Below, piece by piece: positions 1-14,100 of a stretch of 64,000 nucleotides of DNA. Each line of letters starts with the position of its first letter. The first letter of the stretch is position 1. A program made the position numbers and the translations under genes. The stretch is from contig CM072889.1 in NCBI GenBank assembly GCA_037013685.1, positions 2,737,976 to 2,801,975 of the forward strand. Direction: 5' to 3'. This DNA is from Acridotheres tristis (lineage: Eukaryota > Chordata > Aves > Passeriformes > Sturnidae). Under the pieces are notes generated by a model. The model was not told the DNA's origin and did no database searches. It worked only from the letters and a program-made list of their open reading frames with translations.

Positions 1-3000
1 CCCATTTCTCCTGTGAGGTCGAGTTGGAAGCAGGGCTGTGGGCAGGGACTGAATGGACAGGAGGCTGTGAGGGGGTCCCTGAGGAACTGCTGGGAAGGCT
101 GATCCAAAGAGAAGCATCTGCTGCAAGAGAGGGATTTTCTAACTGAAAAGAAGAGGTTGTGTGGACAAAGGAAGTAAGATGTGATCTATGGAAGAGGGCA
201 GGAGAGCACAGAGAATGTTTGAACAAAAAGATGCAAAGTCCCTGCAGGGGCTATAGTGAAAATCCTTTTCCCAGATCCTTCTGTCCTGTGTAATGCCATC
301 AGGGGATCCTCATCTGGGAAGAGCAGACTGAGCCTCCGAAGAATCTTAAATGTTTGCTTCTGCTGCAATATCTCATTTCTTCAGCAAGAAAACAAAGACT
401 GGGCCCAGTGGCTGCACAGGGGCTGCTGAAGGGAACAGAGCTGCCCAGACACAGCCCTGTGCTTCAGCAGCCTCCTGGATCCTGGGCAGGGAGAGCAGCT
501 CCTCTGAGGTCCTGGCTGATCCCCCATGGCCAGCTTGGGTGCACAAGAGGAGAGAGGTGCCACATCCCTGTTCTAGACAGACCCTGAGCCCCTCCTCTGT
601 GCCATGGATTTAGGGGGCACAAGCTGACCCCACACGAGGGCAGGGAGATGCTCTATAGCTGGGAAAAGGGCTCCAGGCTTCTCAGACTTAAGGTCTAAAC
701 TTCTGCCTTAAAATGCACATCTTTGTTTAAGCCTGGAGCTCTGTGTTTATGGGGTGTTAGGGCAGATGTTCTGACATTTCTGTGGGTTTCTGTGGATGTT
801 GAGCTGATGGCAGGTTTGGAGTGGTACCCTCCCATCTCTCCTGACTTCTTCCCCACCTGCAGGGTGCCCAGGATCTCACTGCTGGGCTCACCCTGGGAAC
901 TGGGAGAGGTTTGTTGTGGTCCTGCAAAGCCGCGCCTGCGCACACCCGGAGCATCTCCACTTCCACATTATCTCCTGCAGCTTTCCCTGCACCCTGTCTG
1001 TAACCTAATCAAACAGGCTGAGCAGCTGGTGAGTGGGAGCCTTGCCTGTCAAAGACAGGAGTAGGAATATCAGCAGTCAACAAGCCATCACTTCAGCTAC
1101 TGGCACAAAATGGAATCGGGAAGGGTAGGCACCCCTCCCAAAAATAAACCCATTGCTGTCCACAGGAGCCAGCATGAACCCCTGACTGACTGAAATAGTT
1201 TGGGAAAAGAAAGGATGAAGAGTGGCTTGGCTGAAAAGAAATGCAGTGGATGGAAGGAAGAGGTGTTCTAGAAGTGTTTCACTTACAAGGTTTCTGGATG
1301 ATCTGCAGTCAAAAATAGTTCATCTGCACTGACCATACCCCTGTGGAGTGAGTCAGGGAACACAAAGATGAGCAGATCTTTCTGGGTTGTCCTCTGATTT
1401 TGCCAAAGATTTGAATTCAGTCATGAATGGGACAAAAATTAAATTAGGTGGTTTCGTCCTACAAAAATCTTACAGATTCCTGGTATGTCACTCCAATCTT
1501 CAAGCATAACAGTCAGGAGGCTCCCAAAGTTTTAAATTATTTATGCAAAGAGGAGCATCTAGAGAATCCAAGAGCCTGGTAGTTAAATCTCTCAGCAGAG
1601 AGCTGGGGAAAGAGAAGTAAACGCTGGGATTTAGGCCACCAACACTGGTCTTTCTTTGGGGAATAAAAATCAGATTTGCCAGAGTTATTAGCTCTGCCTG
1701 GTCCCTGCTCAGGGACATTTCCAGTCCAAGGCTGAGTTAAATTCTCAGAATTTCCAGTTCTTGCCAGGCTGAAGGGAATTGTGGCTCTAATCAGCCACTT
1801 CTCTCTCACCAGTCCTGGGGCTGGCTATGGGTTGAATTGTTGGTGAAAACTGAAGGGCCCTTCTGTGAGCACAGGAGCAGCAGTGGGAAATTAAAAAATT
1901 CCCACTGGCTTTAGCAAGATTTAGATCTGGGCATGAAGAACAGTGTTTTATTTCAGATGTTCTCACTGTTCTCTGAAAAGTTTATTTGCATTCTTTCTTA
2001 GGGCACACGACGTGATAGCAGCAAAATTCAGGGTGAAGCATTTGGGGTATAATGAAAGAGTGATGTTGCTGCCATGACCTTCCTGAACATTTTGGGATTA
2101 ATCTTTCTCTCCTGCAAAAACCAGCTGGAAACAAGGCTTCCTCTCCTGTGTCACTGACCTGTGCAGGGCAGGCCAGTTCAGGACTGTTCTGTGGGTTTGC
2201 TTTTTTAGCATCAGAGCTGTTTTTTGCTGCTCCTACATTCAGAGAGAGCTCCTCCTCAGTGACCAGAGGTGTGTGTGTGGAGCAGGGACATCTGACTTGT
2301 GCCAGTGACCTCTTCAGAAGCATCCTTCTGGCCCTCCCAGAATGGGGGCTGACTCAGCCCAGCAGTTTGGGCAGGAGCTCAGGCTCAGCCCTCTGGAAGC
2401 AGAGTTACAGACAGGGGGTAAAAGCTGTGCATTGTTTTGTGCTGTGATGGGCTGAGGTGAAGGGAGTTAAGGAGTTGCTCCAAGTCACAGAGGTGTGATT
2501 CCTGCAGTCCTGCTGCAGAGCCCCTCTCAGAGTCCTTTAATCTGGTTATTCTGCTTGGCTGAAGTCCTTTAACTGCCCAGCTTGGAGCTCTGAGGCTGTG
2601 AGAGGAACCTGTGCCTGACTCTTCCAACATTTAAACCAGGGTAAGACCACAAACACCTGTGGAATCTCTGCTGTCCGATTATTCACAGCAACAACATTGT
2701 TACATGGGGTTTTTTTTCCTTGCTAATGGCCATTTCAGACCCTGATCCAGGTTCTACAAATGGCTCTGGTGCTCCTGGATGTTTGGCCAAACATGCTTTT
2801 GCCAGCTCGTGCATTGTCTCTCATTTTCCGTGATGCCTGTAGGAGATTTTGGGCAGCCACAGGATGTGGCTCTGTTTGATCCAGACACTGATGCTTGAGC
2901 CTGAGAGCCTTTTCAAATGCCCTCTGGTCATACTGGCAGGGTGAGAGCTGTTTCACACATTAAGGGTGGGTTTTCCTCCCTTTCCAAGGGATCACCAGGC

Positions 3001-5685
3001 TTGAGTGGGAACAGCTGGGGCATGCAGAGAGAGCATCCACACAGCACTGAGTCCTGGCCCACAGCATCTTCCTGTGCTTAAATATTGAAGCGTTATGAAG
3101 AGAATGCAGAGTTGGAAAAAAAAAAAAAATCAAATTAAGCTTTCAGTTCTTGTTCACTTCCGGAAAATCTGAAGTATGTTAATGGCATTATTACTGTGCC
3201 CATACTGCAGCTTAAATCGGCTTTATGGATTGAGCCTCTTAGCGTGGAGTTAAGGATAGATTAGCAGCATTTCCACCCATTTTACAGGCAAGGAAAGAGA
3301 AACACAGCAGCACACCCTTGATCAGGCAAGATTGAGAAGTCCAAGGTTTCTTCCTTCCTTCAGGCTGTGCCACACAAAGCTGTCACTGAGTTCAGTTTAT
3401 TAGCTCAGAAGCAAACGAACAGTGTGCTACTAAAAATGTGGATACATGAGGGGCACCATCCTGCTGTGTGGATTTTGTGATGGATGGATTCCCATTTTAT
3501 TCATCTTTTGTAATCTCAGCACACAGAATATGCCTTTGTGAGTACTAAATGGGGAATCAAGTCATAAAGAATTGAGACTTCAGATATGAAAAGTGAAGAG
3601 TATGGGCAGTTCTTCAGTGGAAGTGAAATCTTTTATAGGGAAGATCATTTATAAGTATCATGGATAACTGATGCTGCTCAAAAAGCACTGGTTTGTTTCC
3701 ATATTAACCAACACATAAACAGACCTGCTTTTGCCTCATTTAAATTCTTTTTTTGTCTTGGTTTGGAACCAGAGGCCCAATCTAATGTTTTTCATCCAAG
3801 ACTCTTGTTTAATCCATATAGATCAATTATCATTATCAAGAGCTGCTGCTAAAGGGAACGTCCTGCACTTGAAAAATGAACTCTGGAAGCAGCCTCCTCA
3901 GACTGCAGGATTTTCCTACCCCAGATGGATTTTCCTATCCTCAGTGCAGTGGAGATGCTGGAGACACAAGGGGTGTTTTAATACCGGGTTTTTTTAGTTG
4001 GAGCATCTCTGTTTTTGTAGATGTTTGGAGCATGTTTGTACTTTGCATGAGTGCTTGAATCCCTGAGAACTGATGGATGCTGCAAAATAATGGACTGTTC
4101 CTGGTAGAAACCCTGCTGGCATTAGACCAGCCAGGATGTGTTTGTGGCACTGCTGACAGTGCCTTCCATGTCTGGGCAGCTGGGGAGACTTTATGGGGCA
4201 GAAAAGCACAGCTTTAGCTCAAAGGAAATATTCAAAGCCAGCAGTGTGTGATTGTGGCAAGAATAAATCCTGTTTGTGTTTGTTACAGCCCAGGTACCTT
4301 CCACGACCTGAGCGTTTTCACCCTCCAGAGTAATGCCAGAAGAGTCTTTGCAGAGCCCCCTCGATGTTTCCTGCTACCCCACACCCTATTTCTGCACAGA
4401 GATGTGGAAGGCACCAGGAGATGGTCCTGTTTTGGTCCATATTTGTGCTTTATTGGGTTCTAAAGCTCCCCTTAAGGCAGCACCCACCCAAGCCCAGCAC
4501 TGGTGATGCATGGATAGAGACATACCCCTCGTTGTTCTCTTTTCCTATTTTTTTGGGGTGCTGAGGAGGGGACTTAGAGCCCAAAAGTGAGAGTGACAAT
4601 AGGTTTAACTCAAAGCTTAGCAGGCTTTGGGGCTGAGAAGTGAAGAAATTCAGTAGCAGCATGTGACAGACCCTGTTGGTGGGACATGAAATGGGCAGCA
4701 GTGCTCAGAGATGCTTTGATGTGCTCCCAAAGCTTTGCAATACCTTCCCTGCTGAGCTGGAGGAGAGTTCTAATTTGGAGAGTCTAGTCAATGGCATCAC
4801 AAGTGCAATGAAGCAGGAAGGAGTCCAGGACAGGGACTTCTCTTTTCAGTTTTAGCTGTGCAGTTAGGAGTTGTGTCACTGGAGTCTGCAAGACAAGTGG
4901 ATCTGCATAAGCAGAGTGAAATTCAGAGTGCACAAAACGCATTTGAAACAATTTGGCTCTGCTCTGGCTGAAGCAAAGTGAAGGAAGAGCATAGTAAATT
5001 AATAACTAACACTAGAAAAGCAGATAGGAAAGGAAGTTAAAAGAAAGGATTGGTCTAAGTGCTTTTGTGCTCCAAGATGACATATAAATATATACAGATT
5101 TAATTAGAAAAGGGTTATTTGAAATCTCAAAGCCGACTCTCAGCTTCTCACTTTCTCACAATATTTTGTTACAGCCTACTATAAAAAAGGCAGTTAATTA
5201 AAACAGATTTATTCATCCAATCATGCAGGTGTTACAATGAGACAGTGTTTCCAGAACCTGGGTATTTTTGTTCAATTTAATGGAAAGTAATAATATCATG
5301 TAGGAGGTGTCTCTAGCAGGCAATGTTCATCCCTCCTTCCTTCCGTGTGCCTCTGCCCTGAGCTGCAAACACCCCCTGAGGTGTTGTCCTGCATTCCAGG
5401 TGTGAGGAGGGAGGCTTTTCCCTGCGATGTTGTTGGTTGCAGGGGCTGCAGCTGCTGATGCTGCCTGCTCAGGAGGATTTGCAGCCCGATGTTAATGCAG
5501 TCCATGAAGTGGAGTCACCTTGAGTTATGCAAGTGCAAACCTGCTGCTGCACTGCAACAGAGATGTCACTGCTGCTCTGAACCATGGCAGGAACAATTTT
5601 GGGAGCTGGGTGGCTCCGTGGTTGCTGCTGTGCCTAGCACTGCACAAACCTGAGTGGACAATTTGAGTTTTTTGCCCCAGGGAGG
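1..5685. other. Noncoding DNA upstream of, or in a 5' intron of, TRPC5
   Basis: Only short random frames occur here, with stops dense in all six. No recognisable exon, repeat family or CpG-rich promoter was seen, apart from short A or T runs such as that near 3117-3129. Whether a noncoding TRPC5 exon lies here cannot be told by eye. Confidence 0.7.
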
Positions 5686-5690
5686 GGTGG

Positions 5691-6349
5691 TGTTGGATCT
5701 CAGAAATCTGAGGTTTTTGAGCTTTCTGTGCTTTCTGGCACTGACCCCCTGGAGAACACTGCTTTTGACCTGAGACCTTGGAGAAGGCTCCAAGTTTGAG
5801 TGATGGATTCCAAATTTGAGTGATGGATTCCAAATTTGAATGACAGCATCCACATTTGAGTGATGGATGTGTAGTGAAATAGAAGTGTGTGCTTTCACAT
5901 GGTGAACAGTTTCAAATTGGAGGTTTTTATAATATAGTAATAGGTATGGGACAAGATGGAGGATTTTGGGTGGTGTCTCTTTTCATTGTTCTCCTTCTTC
6001 ATATTTTCAGGCAGTAGTTTCTGGTCGGACAGTCTGTGCTGCACTGAGGGTCAGGGGAATTTGGTTATTGGGTCAAAAGTATGAATAATATAGGTGTTAA
6101 TTCTCTATTAGACTGTTTAGCTTTAAGAGACCTTGTAGCTAGCTGGATTCATCTCCATTTTGCTCCCTTCTAGCTGGTGGCTGGAAGTGTTGCTGAACTT
6201 TCTGTACTTTAGATAAGATTTAATAAAACAACCAAGCCCAAACACGAGAAAATTCATCTCCTTCGTGTTTTTAATCCTGACTCTGAGTGAAGACAGAAGA
6301 GACTCCAGAGGAGCCACTAATTAAATGGTGCAAACACCACCCCATTACA
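5691..6349 (+). mobile_element. Solo LTR of an endogenous retrovirus, copy A, sense to TRPC5
   Basis: The element begins TGTTGGATC and ends CCATTACA (TG...CA). It is flanked by a perfect 5-bp target duplication GGTGG (5686-5690 and 6350-6354). A polyadenylation signal AATAAA lies at 6232-6237; the TATA region seen in its sister copies is changed to TATGAAT here. It shares its whole length with the elements at 18357-18979 and 37293-37889. No gag, pol or env remnant lies next to it. The 5-bp duplication suggests a class I or class III (ERVL-like) family; the family name is not known to me. Confidence 0.88.
5790..5869 (+). repeat. Four tandem 20-bp units inside LTR copy A
   Basis: Units start CCAAGTTTGAGTGATGGATT at 5790 and recur at 5810, 5830 and 5850 with a few changes. 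The sister LTRs at 18357 and 37293 have just one such unit at the matching place. The position is in the presumed U3 (promoter) part. Confidence 0.9.
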
Positions 6350-6354
6350 GGTGG

Positions 6355-9300
6355 GGTGTGTGTCTGTGTGTGTGTTTAAGTGGTGTCACCTTTCCCAGGC
6401 TTTGAGGAGCACGTCCTTGAACACTTTGTGGAGTTTTCCCCTGGCTCTTGTGGCAGTACCTGGTGCAGTGTTGGTGTTTGTGAGCAGATCAGACTGTGGC
6501 ATCTTTGGCACAAGTGCAGCATTCCCAGAGCTGTCACTGCCCCTCGTTTTCTTTTGTAGAAAATTGAAGTCCCGAAAGAAATTTGGGAAACATACAGATA
6601 GCATTTGATTTTTTTTCCCACCTGAAACATCAGCCGAGTGACATTTGTTGTCAGTCACAGTGTGACAGTCCAGACTGTCCTGCTAAGGGTTTGCAAGGAG
6701 CTCTGCTGACATACAGGGGAATTCTTGGAGGAGTCCAGATTCTTCCACCCAGGCCCCTCTCTCCTGTAGCTCCCCTGGAAGGTGATCCATGGTTTCCTGG
6801 TTAGGTCAGCAGGGGTTTGGGACTGGCAGAATTTTTGCTGAGCAGGTTTTTGGCTTCACTTACACGTGGGACACTTTGCTTCACCTGACCCAGCACATCC
6901 AGAGTGAGTTTGAGTGCTGCTGTCATTAAAAGCACCACAGAAAACTCAAAGTACAAATAAAGGGAAACTGGCTAATAATCCTCATATTTTAAAAAATCCC
7001 ACCAAAACCAGTTTTGAGGCACAGAATATACCCTTAGCAAAATATTTTGATTTTGCAAAGGAAAATAAATCATCCATGACTGAGCTAGGGTGGACTGTTC
7101 TGAGACACCTCAGGGATGAAATAAAATCCAGAGTACCAGGAGGAAAAATAAAAGACTTGAGGTAGAGAAGCTTCTGCAACTTGGAATCCCTCCAAATTGC
7201 ACACTGTGAACAAATGGCTCTTGGAGCCTCAAGGCCTGGCCTTGGGGATGGGACAAGGACTGCAGTGCCATCCTCCCATGGCAGGAGGGTGTGGGCAGGA
7301 GACAAGCAGGACTGAGGGGCAAATGCAGCAGGGACTGGTGCAGGGTGGGATGCACAGCAGTTACCAGGGCCAGTCAGGTCAGCAGCAAGCAGCACCTTTA
7401 ATTATTTTAAATAATTATTTTAAATAAAATTTAATTAATTAAAATTAAATTAAATTAATTGTCGAGCTTGGAGCAAAAGCAGGACAGAGGGAAGAGCTGC
7501 AGTCACCATGATCATGTGGGCAGAGCCCATGTGGCTTCAAGCCCTCCTCCTCTTCATCGTGGAAATCCAGGGGAAACCAGTGTGGGGGGAAAAGCAAATT
7601 TATCTGTCCACGCAACAATTTACTAAAAAACACAAAAGGCTTGGATTGTCCATAGGGGATCCTTACTAAGGATCATGGCAAGAGTGAATTGCAGGAGACT
7701 CTGAGTAGTCTTCTAGGAGAAATTCCTCAGTGCACAAGGATTGAACTGAGACATTCAGGAGCTGCACCAGTTCTCTCTCCAGCTGGAACACCCCCTCTTG
7801 CAAGGGCTGACAAAAGATGAGTGCCTTGCCCTGGGATCTGTGTGATGAGCAGTGGCAGCAGCATCCCTGGCTCACTGTGGGGAGGAACAAAGTCCTTGTG
7901 CTCACAAAGATGGAGCCAAACAGGTGAGCAGCTGACTTAGCACTGCCTAAAATCAGGGCATGGCTGATGGCTGTGCTTTTCCAGGCTTGCTGTGTGAGAG
8001 CTGGGGAGAAGGTGGCTGTTTGCCTCTGTTCTGCAGAGCCTGCCCAGGAGAGCAGTGCTTGTGCCTGTCTGAGGTGCTCGGTGCTGGTAAAAACCACTCC
8101 ACTGTGTTTGGATCACAAATCAGGAGAGGTGGAACTGAGCTGCAGTTCTAGGAGCAAGGAGTCAGACCTGGGCCAAAGGTAGGTGAAGAAAGCAAATAGA
8201 AAATTTGGCCTAATGAGTTTAAGAGAGAATTGAAAAGAGGTTGTCACTGGCAGCAAGATCCAGCTAAGCAAACAAAATGCAAGGGCTCCTCAGAGTGCTG
8301 GAGAGGACAGGAAAGTTGGTGCTGAATCTGGCTTCCCACTGGAGAGCTGTGCTGGCAAAGGTAATTAATGAGCAGGGGATGGAAATCTCAGAGAAACGGG
8401 CTGCAGAAGCTGAGGAAATTTAGACAGGCTGCAAGTACTGTGACACTAAACACAAACCAGGTTCCTCATGGCACTTCAGGGAATATAACCTCAGTGCATT
8501 GAGAAGAATTCAGCCTTAGTTCATCAGAGTAAAAAATTCATTTTGGTTTGTTTTTTTTTCATGCATATAGTGGTAACTAGCTACTAAATACGAACCCATT
8601 CCTTTAGTATAGTTACAGAAAGAGACCAGAAAAATTAGGTTTTGAGGAAATTGTGAACCCGAATTCTTTTGGTGAATCCAAATTAAGTCTTGTATGTAAT
8701 TAAGCTAGCAGGGATGCAGGGTAATCCTAAAGAGTCAAAGAATTAATTTTAGATTTGTGACAGAAGCAAGACCAGACTCAGTATTTTAATCAATCATGCA
8801 GTCTCTCTAGGAACAGCTCAGAATTTGAGCAAAGTCCCAATTTTCCCTTGTGATGATGCATGTAACATGTCTTCCATGGATATTATGTCTGCAGTAATTT
8901 TTGCTGTTCTTCTGTGGAAACTAGATTGTGGGTAATAAAATTTAATGGACAATGTAGAAGAATGCTAACAGCTAATTACATGAACAAGGAAATGTGTAAA
9001 ACTAACCGTAGAGCTTGAAATGATGGAGCTGTACATGGTCATTATGCCAATGCCCATTGAAAGAGTGAGGGGAAAAAATGCCCAGATCTTCATTTAATAG
9101 CTCTGCCACTTGCTTGTTATACAAGCTGGGTTTAGCCCTTTGTATCTGTTTTTTAATCTGACACTTTATCTGCTTTTCTGTATCTGGAAAGAAGAGTGCT
9201 GACAGTGAAGAGGAGAGCTGTGCAGTGAAATTAATTGAAAATAGGAAGAAGCAAAAAATGAATTCTAGGAACAGAACAGGTTCCTGTCACAGCAACCAAG

Positions 9301-10939
9301 AGCAGGCTGTGCTTGCTTGCAGGCACCAGTGGTGCCACACACCCTAAAAGCAGATGAGAGGAGCAAACAGAAGTGCAGGTATGAAAAGCTGCTTGTCCAG
9401 AAAGGCAGTGAAATAAATCCTCAGTTTGCCAGGTCCCTGGGATGGGGCTGTGGGGTGAATCAAATGCTGCTCCCAGTGAGAGTCCTGATTACTTTTCAAC
9501 CCCAGAGAAGCTTTTGGACACCTCAGGGATGTCACCCACAGTTATTTTGCCACATGTCTGACATGTGCAGTGGTCCCTCCAGCAGTGTGCAGAGATTCTT
9601 AAATTCTCTGCCTGTTCCCTGTGTTTCAGTAAACACCTTAATCATAGCTCACTTCTTGTACAAGTTTTATTTGTGTAGCTCCTTTTAGGTGGGGCACAAT
9701 AGGTGGGGGCATGCCACCACCCACGCATGGAAGTAAGAAGAACAAGAAGGATGATAAAAAGGAAAATAATGCAAACTGGTAACTTTCCATCTCCTCTCCC
9801 GTATAAGGATTGGAATTGTCACCAGCAGTGGTTGTGCCCCAGGATTAAACCCCTCACTGAGATGGATGGGACTGTTCAAACCTCTCTAAGCCCTTTGTTC
9901 CTTTCCAGGCTGTCTGATAACTCCTGTATCTGTGTAAGCATCAGATACCTGAATTTTCAGACCCTTCAAAGCCATAGAAGACAGAAGCTCTCAGATGAAA
10001 AAGCAAGAGGAAACCGAAAGAAAATGAGGATACGAAAGAACAGTGCTTGTCAGAAGAGACCAGCAGTGCATCATCGCTGTACATCTGCTGCTCGTGTTTG
10101 AGGGAAAACATCAGCAGAGAGCTCTCAGTCTGCACTGCAGGCTCCCACAAGGGTTCAGCTGTCAGTCAGTGCTTAAGGTGTGGATGGAATGGGGTTCTTT
10201 CCTGCCCTGGATATTCTCTCACAAGCTGGAAGTGTCTCCTGCTTTGTTTTCTATAGAAAACGGGGGTGATGGTACTTCCTATTTTTCATTGCTCCCTAAC
10301 CAGATGTGTCAAGAGGCAGGGATTTGCAGGAGGAGAGCCCTTTGAAAACAGTGCCTGTCTGGTGATATCCACTCTGTTTGCATTGCTGTCTGTAGCCACA
10401 GTTATCACTGTGCTTAAATAAAGTTCTCAAGTGTACAGCACATTTTCTCAGCTGATTTTGAGCTCAGCATGGCAGTAATGGAGGTGTCTTGCAGCAGAGA
10501 AGCTTCAGCAGGCCTTGGCTGTTAAGCAGGCCTGTACAGAAATGCATTTCTCCTCTGCCAAAAGTGGTGTTAAATTGGTGGCTGCATTATTGGATTGAGT
10601 CAAAGGGATCCTCTGTCTCTCCATGTGAACAAGGGTGGATGATATCTATCTGGAATCATTTAATGGACTTCCCAAAACTGCCTTCATGGAGAACACCAGT
10701 GATGCTTCTGCAGTGTGCTGGCTGAGTGATGACACCCTTTTAGCTTTATAAATAGAGCAGGCAATCCCTGAAGTGTGTGGGCTTGAGTCAGTGCACAAAA
10801 TGCCACTGTCACCCTGACCAGAGCAGAGCACGGGCACTTCCCTTGCTGCAAGGATCATAACGGGGCTTTTTCCAGCCAGGAAAGGACTTAAGAGGAGCTG
10901 CAGTGGCCTGCAGAGAAGATCTGGCATCCCCAAATGAAG
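6355..10939. other. Noncoding DNA between LTR copy A and a CR1 tail
   Basis: A short TG-rich run follows the LTR and an A/T tract lies at 7398-7460. No gene-like frame or family repeat was recognised. Confidence 0.65.
7398..7460 (+). repeat. A/T-only tract built of TTTAAATAATTA and TTAAATTAAA units
   Basis: Over 60 consecutive bases contain only A and T, largely self-complementary. No gene is associated. Confidence 0.85.
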
Positions 10940-11142
10940 CAGCTCCCAGGAAATGGCCCCAAGCCTGACAGAGCTCAAGGAGGGTTTGGACAACGCTCTC
11001 AGGGATGCACAGGGTGGGAATTTTGGGGTGTCTGTGCAGGGCCAGGGGTTCGACTGGTTGATCCTTTTGTGTCCCTTCCAGCTCAGGATGTTCCATGACT
11101 CTGTGTTTCTGTGCTGTGATTCTGTTTTCTGTGATTCTAGCA
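10940..11142 (+). mobile_element. CR1 LINE 3' fragment, sense
   Basis: The text GACAGAGCTCAAGGAGGGTT, then a variant of the CR1 end (GTCCCTTCCAGCTCAGGATG), then TGTGATTCT repeats matches the 3' end of avian CR1 elements. It is 5'-truncated, as CR1 copies usually are. The left limit is approximate. Confidence 0.8.
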
Positions 11143-14100
11143 CTGCCATGGGCTCCAAGGCCCATTTCTCCCCTCTCTGTCCCACATCTCAAATCTGCAA
11201 GCTCTGGCTTAAAGTTAGGAGATTTTTAAACCCAGAGAATTTGGGACACTTTCTGTCTGGTTTCTGCATCAATGGAGTTCACTCTGTGACTCACACTCTT
11301 TACTTCACACCCCAGAGGCTAGAAACTTTTTTTTTTTTTCCCCAGGAGAACACATTCTCATATAATTATTGAACTCCCCAAAGCTGAGGGCTGAAAATAA
11401 ACCCCAGCAAGTGTGGCTAGACTCCCAGGGAAGTGACAAGCATGGCATGACTGTAATCTAGTCTAGTCGTGCAGACTGTGAGCAGTTAGGGGAGCACACA
11501 GCCCTGGGGAAAGCTGCTCTCCTGGGGTGAAACAGCTCCCTGGTACTGCTGAGAGTGATGCTGCTTGCATGGCCTGCTCCTTGGTGTGTGGTTTATCCTC
11601 CATCTCAATCTCAATGCCAAAACTGTTGCTTTCAGAGTCACTTTAGAGCCACTTTGCAGACAGTGCAGTGCTGCTCCCTTGGCAGAGATCAGTATCTTGT
11701 GAGCCATCTGTCCTGTAAGAAACAATGCTGCCTTGTCAGGGAGATGGTGAGAACGATATCCTACACTTTGTAATCTGCGATTTAGCAGCTCCACGCAAGC
11801 ATTCAGGAAAGACTGGCAGCATAAAAAGCACAGCTTTTATCAGGAGTGCAGAGATAGAAGCCCCAAGGAGCCAGGCACTTTGCAGGTAGTTGTTGTTTGG
11901 GTAAATTAAGCAATTAGCCAGATTCCTTCTTTGCAGGTTCAGTGCTCACCATGCCTTTGATGTGCAGTAAATCACAATTTTGGTGCGTGGCTGCCATGGT
12001 CTGACCTATGGTTTAGGTGGAAGCCAGGACAGCATAAACCAGGTGTGCAGAGGAGAATATGGTGAAATTTTGGGTGCATGAGGAGGAGAGCTCAGGCCCT
12101 GCCTTGCAGGGAACACACATGGTCTCCTGCCTCAATCCTTTGCCAGAACTGTGTCTCTCCTGCCTGGCAGAGGTACCTGAGGGATGCACAGAGGGCAGGA
12201 GGGGACTGAGCTCTGTGACACCCCAGGATCTCCCAGCAGGTTCCAGGCACTGGGTGGGAGGATGGCTGGAAGGGAGCAGGGCAAGGAGCCTTGGAGGGGA
12301 GACATCAACACCAAGAGAGGAAAAGAAAACTGGTGCAGACATCTGAGGTTATTACCACTTTGGGGGTGATTTTCATTTAACTGCGAGATCCTCCTCCCAG
12401 CAGAGGTCAGACAGAAAAGGAGAAAGTGAGGCTGTATCAAAAGAGACCTGAGAGGGAGGAGAAAGGAGAAAGGGAGGACAGAACATCTCCTTGAGAGAAA
12501 AAGTAATGCCTTGGACTGGTCTGTAAATCCAATAGTTAAGATAGACTCCAGGGGCAAGGTATTTGTTAACTGTTTTCTTTTTAAGGTTTGCAGAACATTA
12601 ATATTTTAAGTAGTTTATTCTTCATTAGCATAATTAAGAATACATAAGTCTAAACTCAGTGAAAACAGAATTAACAAATTAGCAGGTGCAGGAATTTGGA
12701 AGTGAGAGGTTTGGGAAAACAGAGCTTGCAAATGTCGGCATTAAGTAGAGCAGGGAAATCGTGCCAAGCCTTATTTATGGATTTGTGCATTTCCTCTGCC
12801 TGGGCCCACTCCTGCAGCCAAAGGAATGCAGCTCAATTTAAACATGAGCCCCTTGCAGTTATACTGTAGCTGAGCCTGAACCCTAGAGCATATAAAATAA
12901 AATTCTTCTGAAGAGAAATGATGAGCCTCGCCTCAGATGTCTCTTGAAAGCTGAGGTGTCTTGAATCAACAACTGAACAGGGAAGCAAACTGCAAAATTA
13001 AATCCAGAAGAAAATGGGAGAAAATTTTAGAATAGTGTCTTGATGAAGGGAAACATAAAAAGAAAAAAGCAGTGACATTAAAGTATAGTGCAGACAAGGG
13101 CTGGGGGAGGAAAAGGCATCCTATGCTCATGTGAAAATTCCCCTTAGGAAGACCAAGAACTGATTTCCAAGATAATGCCCTGCAGATTTTTCAATGTGTG
13201 ACAGAGTAGCCCTGTGGCATATTTAAAGTAAGGTTTTTCCCTGGTAATATGGGACATTTCTAGTTTTTATCATCACTTGCACGGGATGAAACTACTGCAC
13301 TCCAGATCACTCTGACACTGGGCTTGTCCCAACAGGCACCATAGAACTGTTATAACTATTAAATTATAGGTATATAATATATATGTGTGTCTGTATTTAT
13401 GAGGCATCCTGCCCCATTATCACTTGCTGTCACAAGGATGAAACAAATAACTTCTGTTTTGCTGCAGATTTCCAGCCCATATAACATGACGATGAATGCT
13501 ATCTGTCCTTTTAAAAGGACTTTTAGGTCTGTGGCTCAAAAGATCAGCATGTTATTATTATTTGTTAGTAGCCAAAGGGCACAATGTAAGTATGGCAAAG
13601 ACTAAGGAATAATGTGGTTACTCCTACAAATTTCTGACTTTACTAGAATGATCTGGAGGTTGAATAAGCAAGTTTTATACTGCAGTTGTTATTCAGGAAC
13701 ATTCATAGGGCATTAATGGAAACCAAAACCTGATTCTATGCATTCCTTCACTTGGAAGCAGTTTAAGAGCGTTGCTCCTCTCCAAAGCTGCTTTATGTCT
13801 GTGCAGCATTTTTGGTGTCTTTTGGATTTGCCTGCTTAGTACTCTTGAGAACAACATTTTTCTACTTAAAATGAATGTGTTTTTACTGCCTCCAGCCTTT
13901 CTGTGGGTCTTCAAAAAGTGGCCAGTCTGCACTTCTAGGCTCTTTCCTGAGCTATCTCAATGAACTAGGATTTGGCTTTGCTTCTTTATTTTATCTGCAG
14001 ACTATTCTGTTTATTATCACTGTCAGGAGGAGCCTGCTCACGCTTTCTTTCTATGAAGATTTCTCTTTTCTGGATGGCATTTCCACCTCCCCATAAAGCA

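Noticed and set aside
10646..11185. 179-codon minus-strand open frame
   Set aside because: It overlaps a CR1 3' end in antisense and resembles no known protein.
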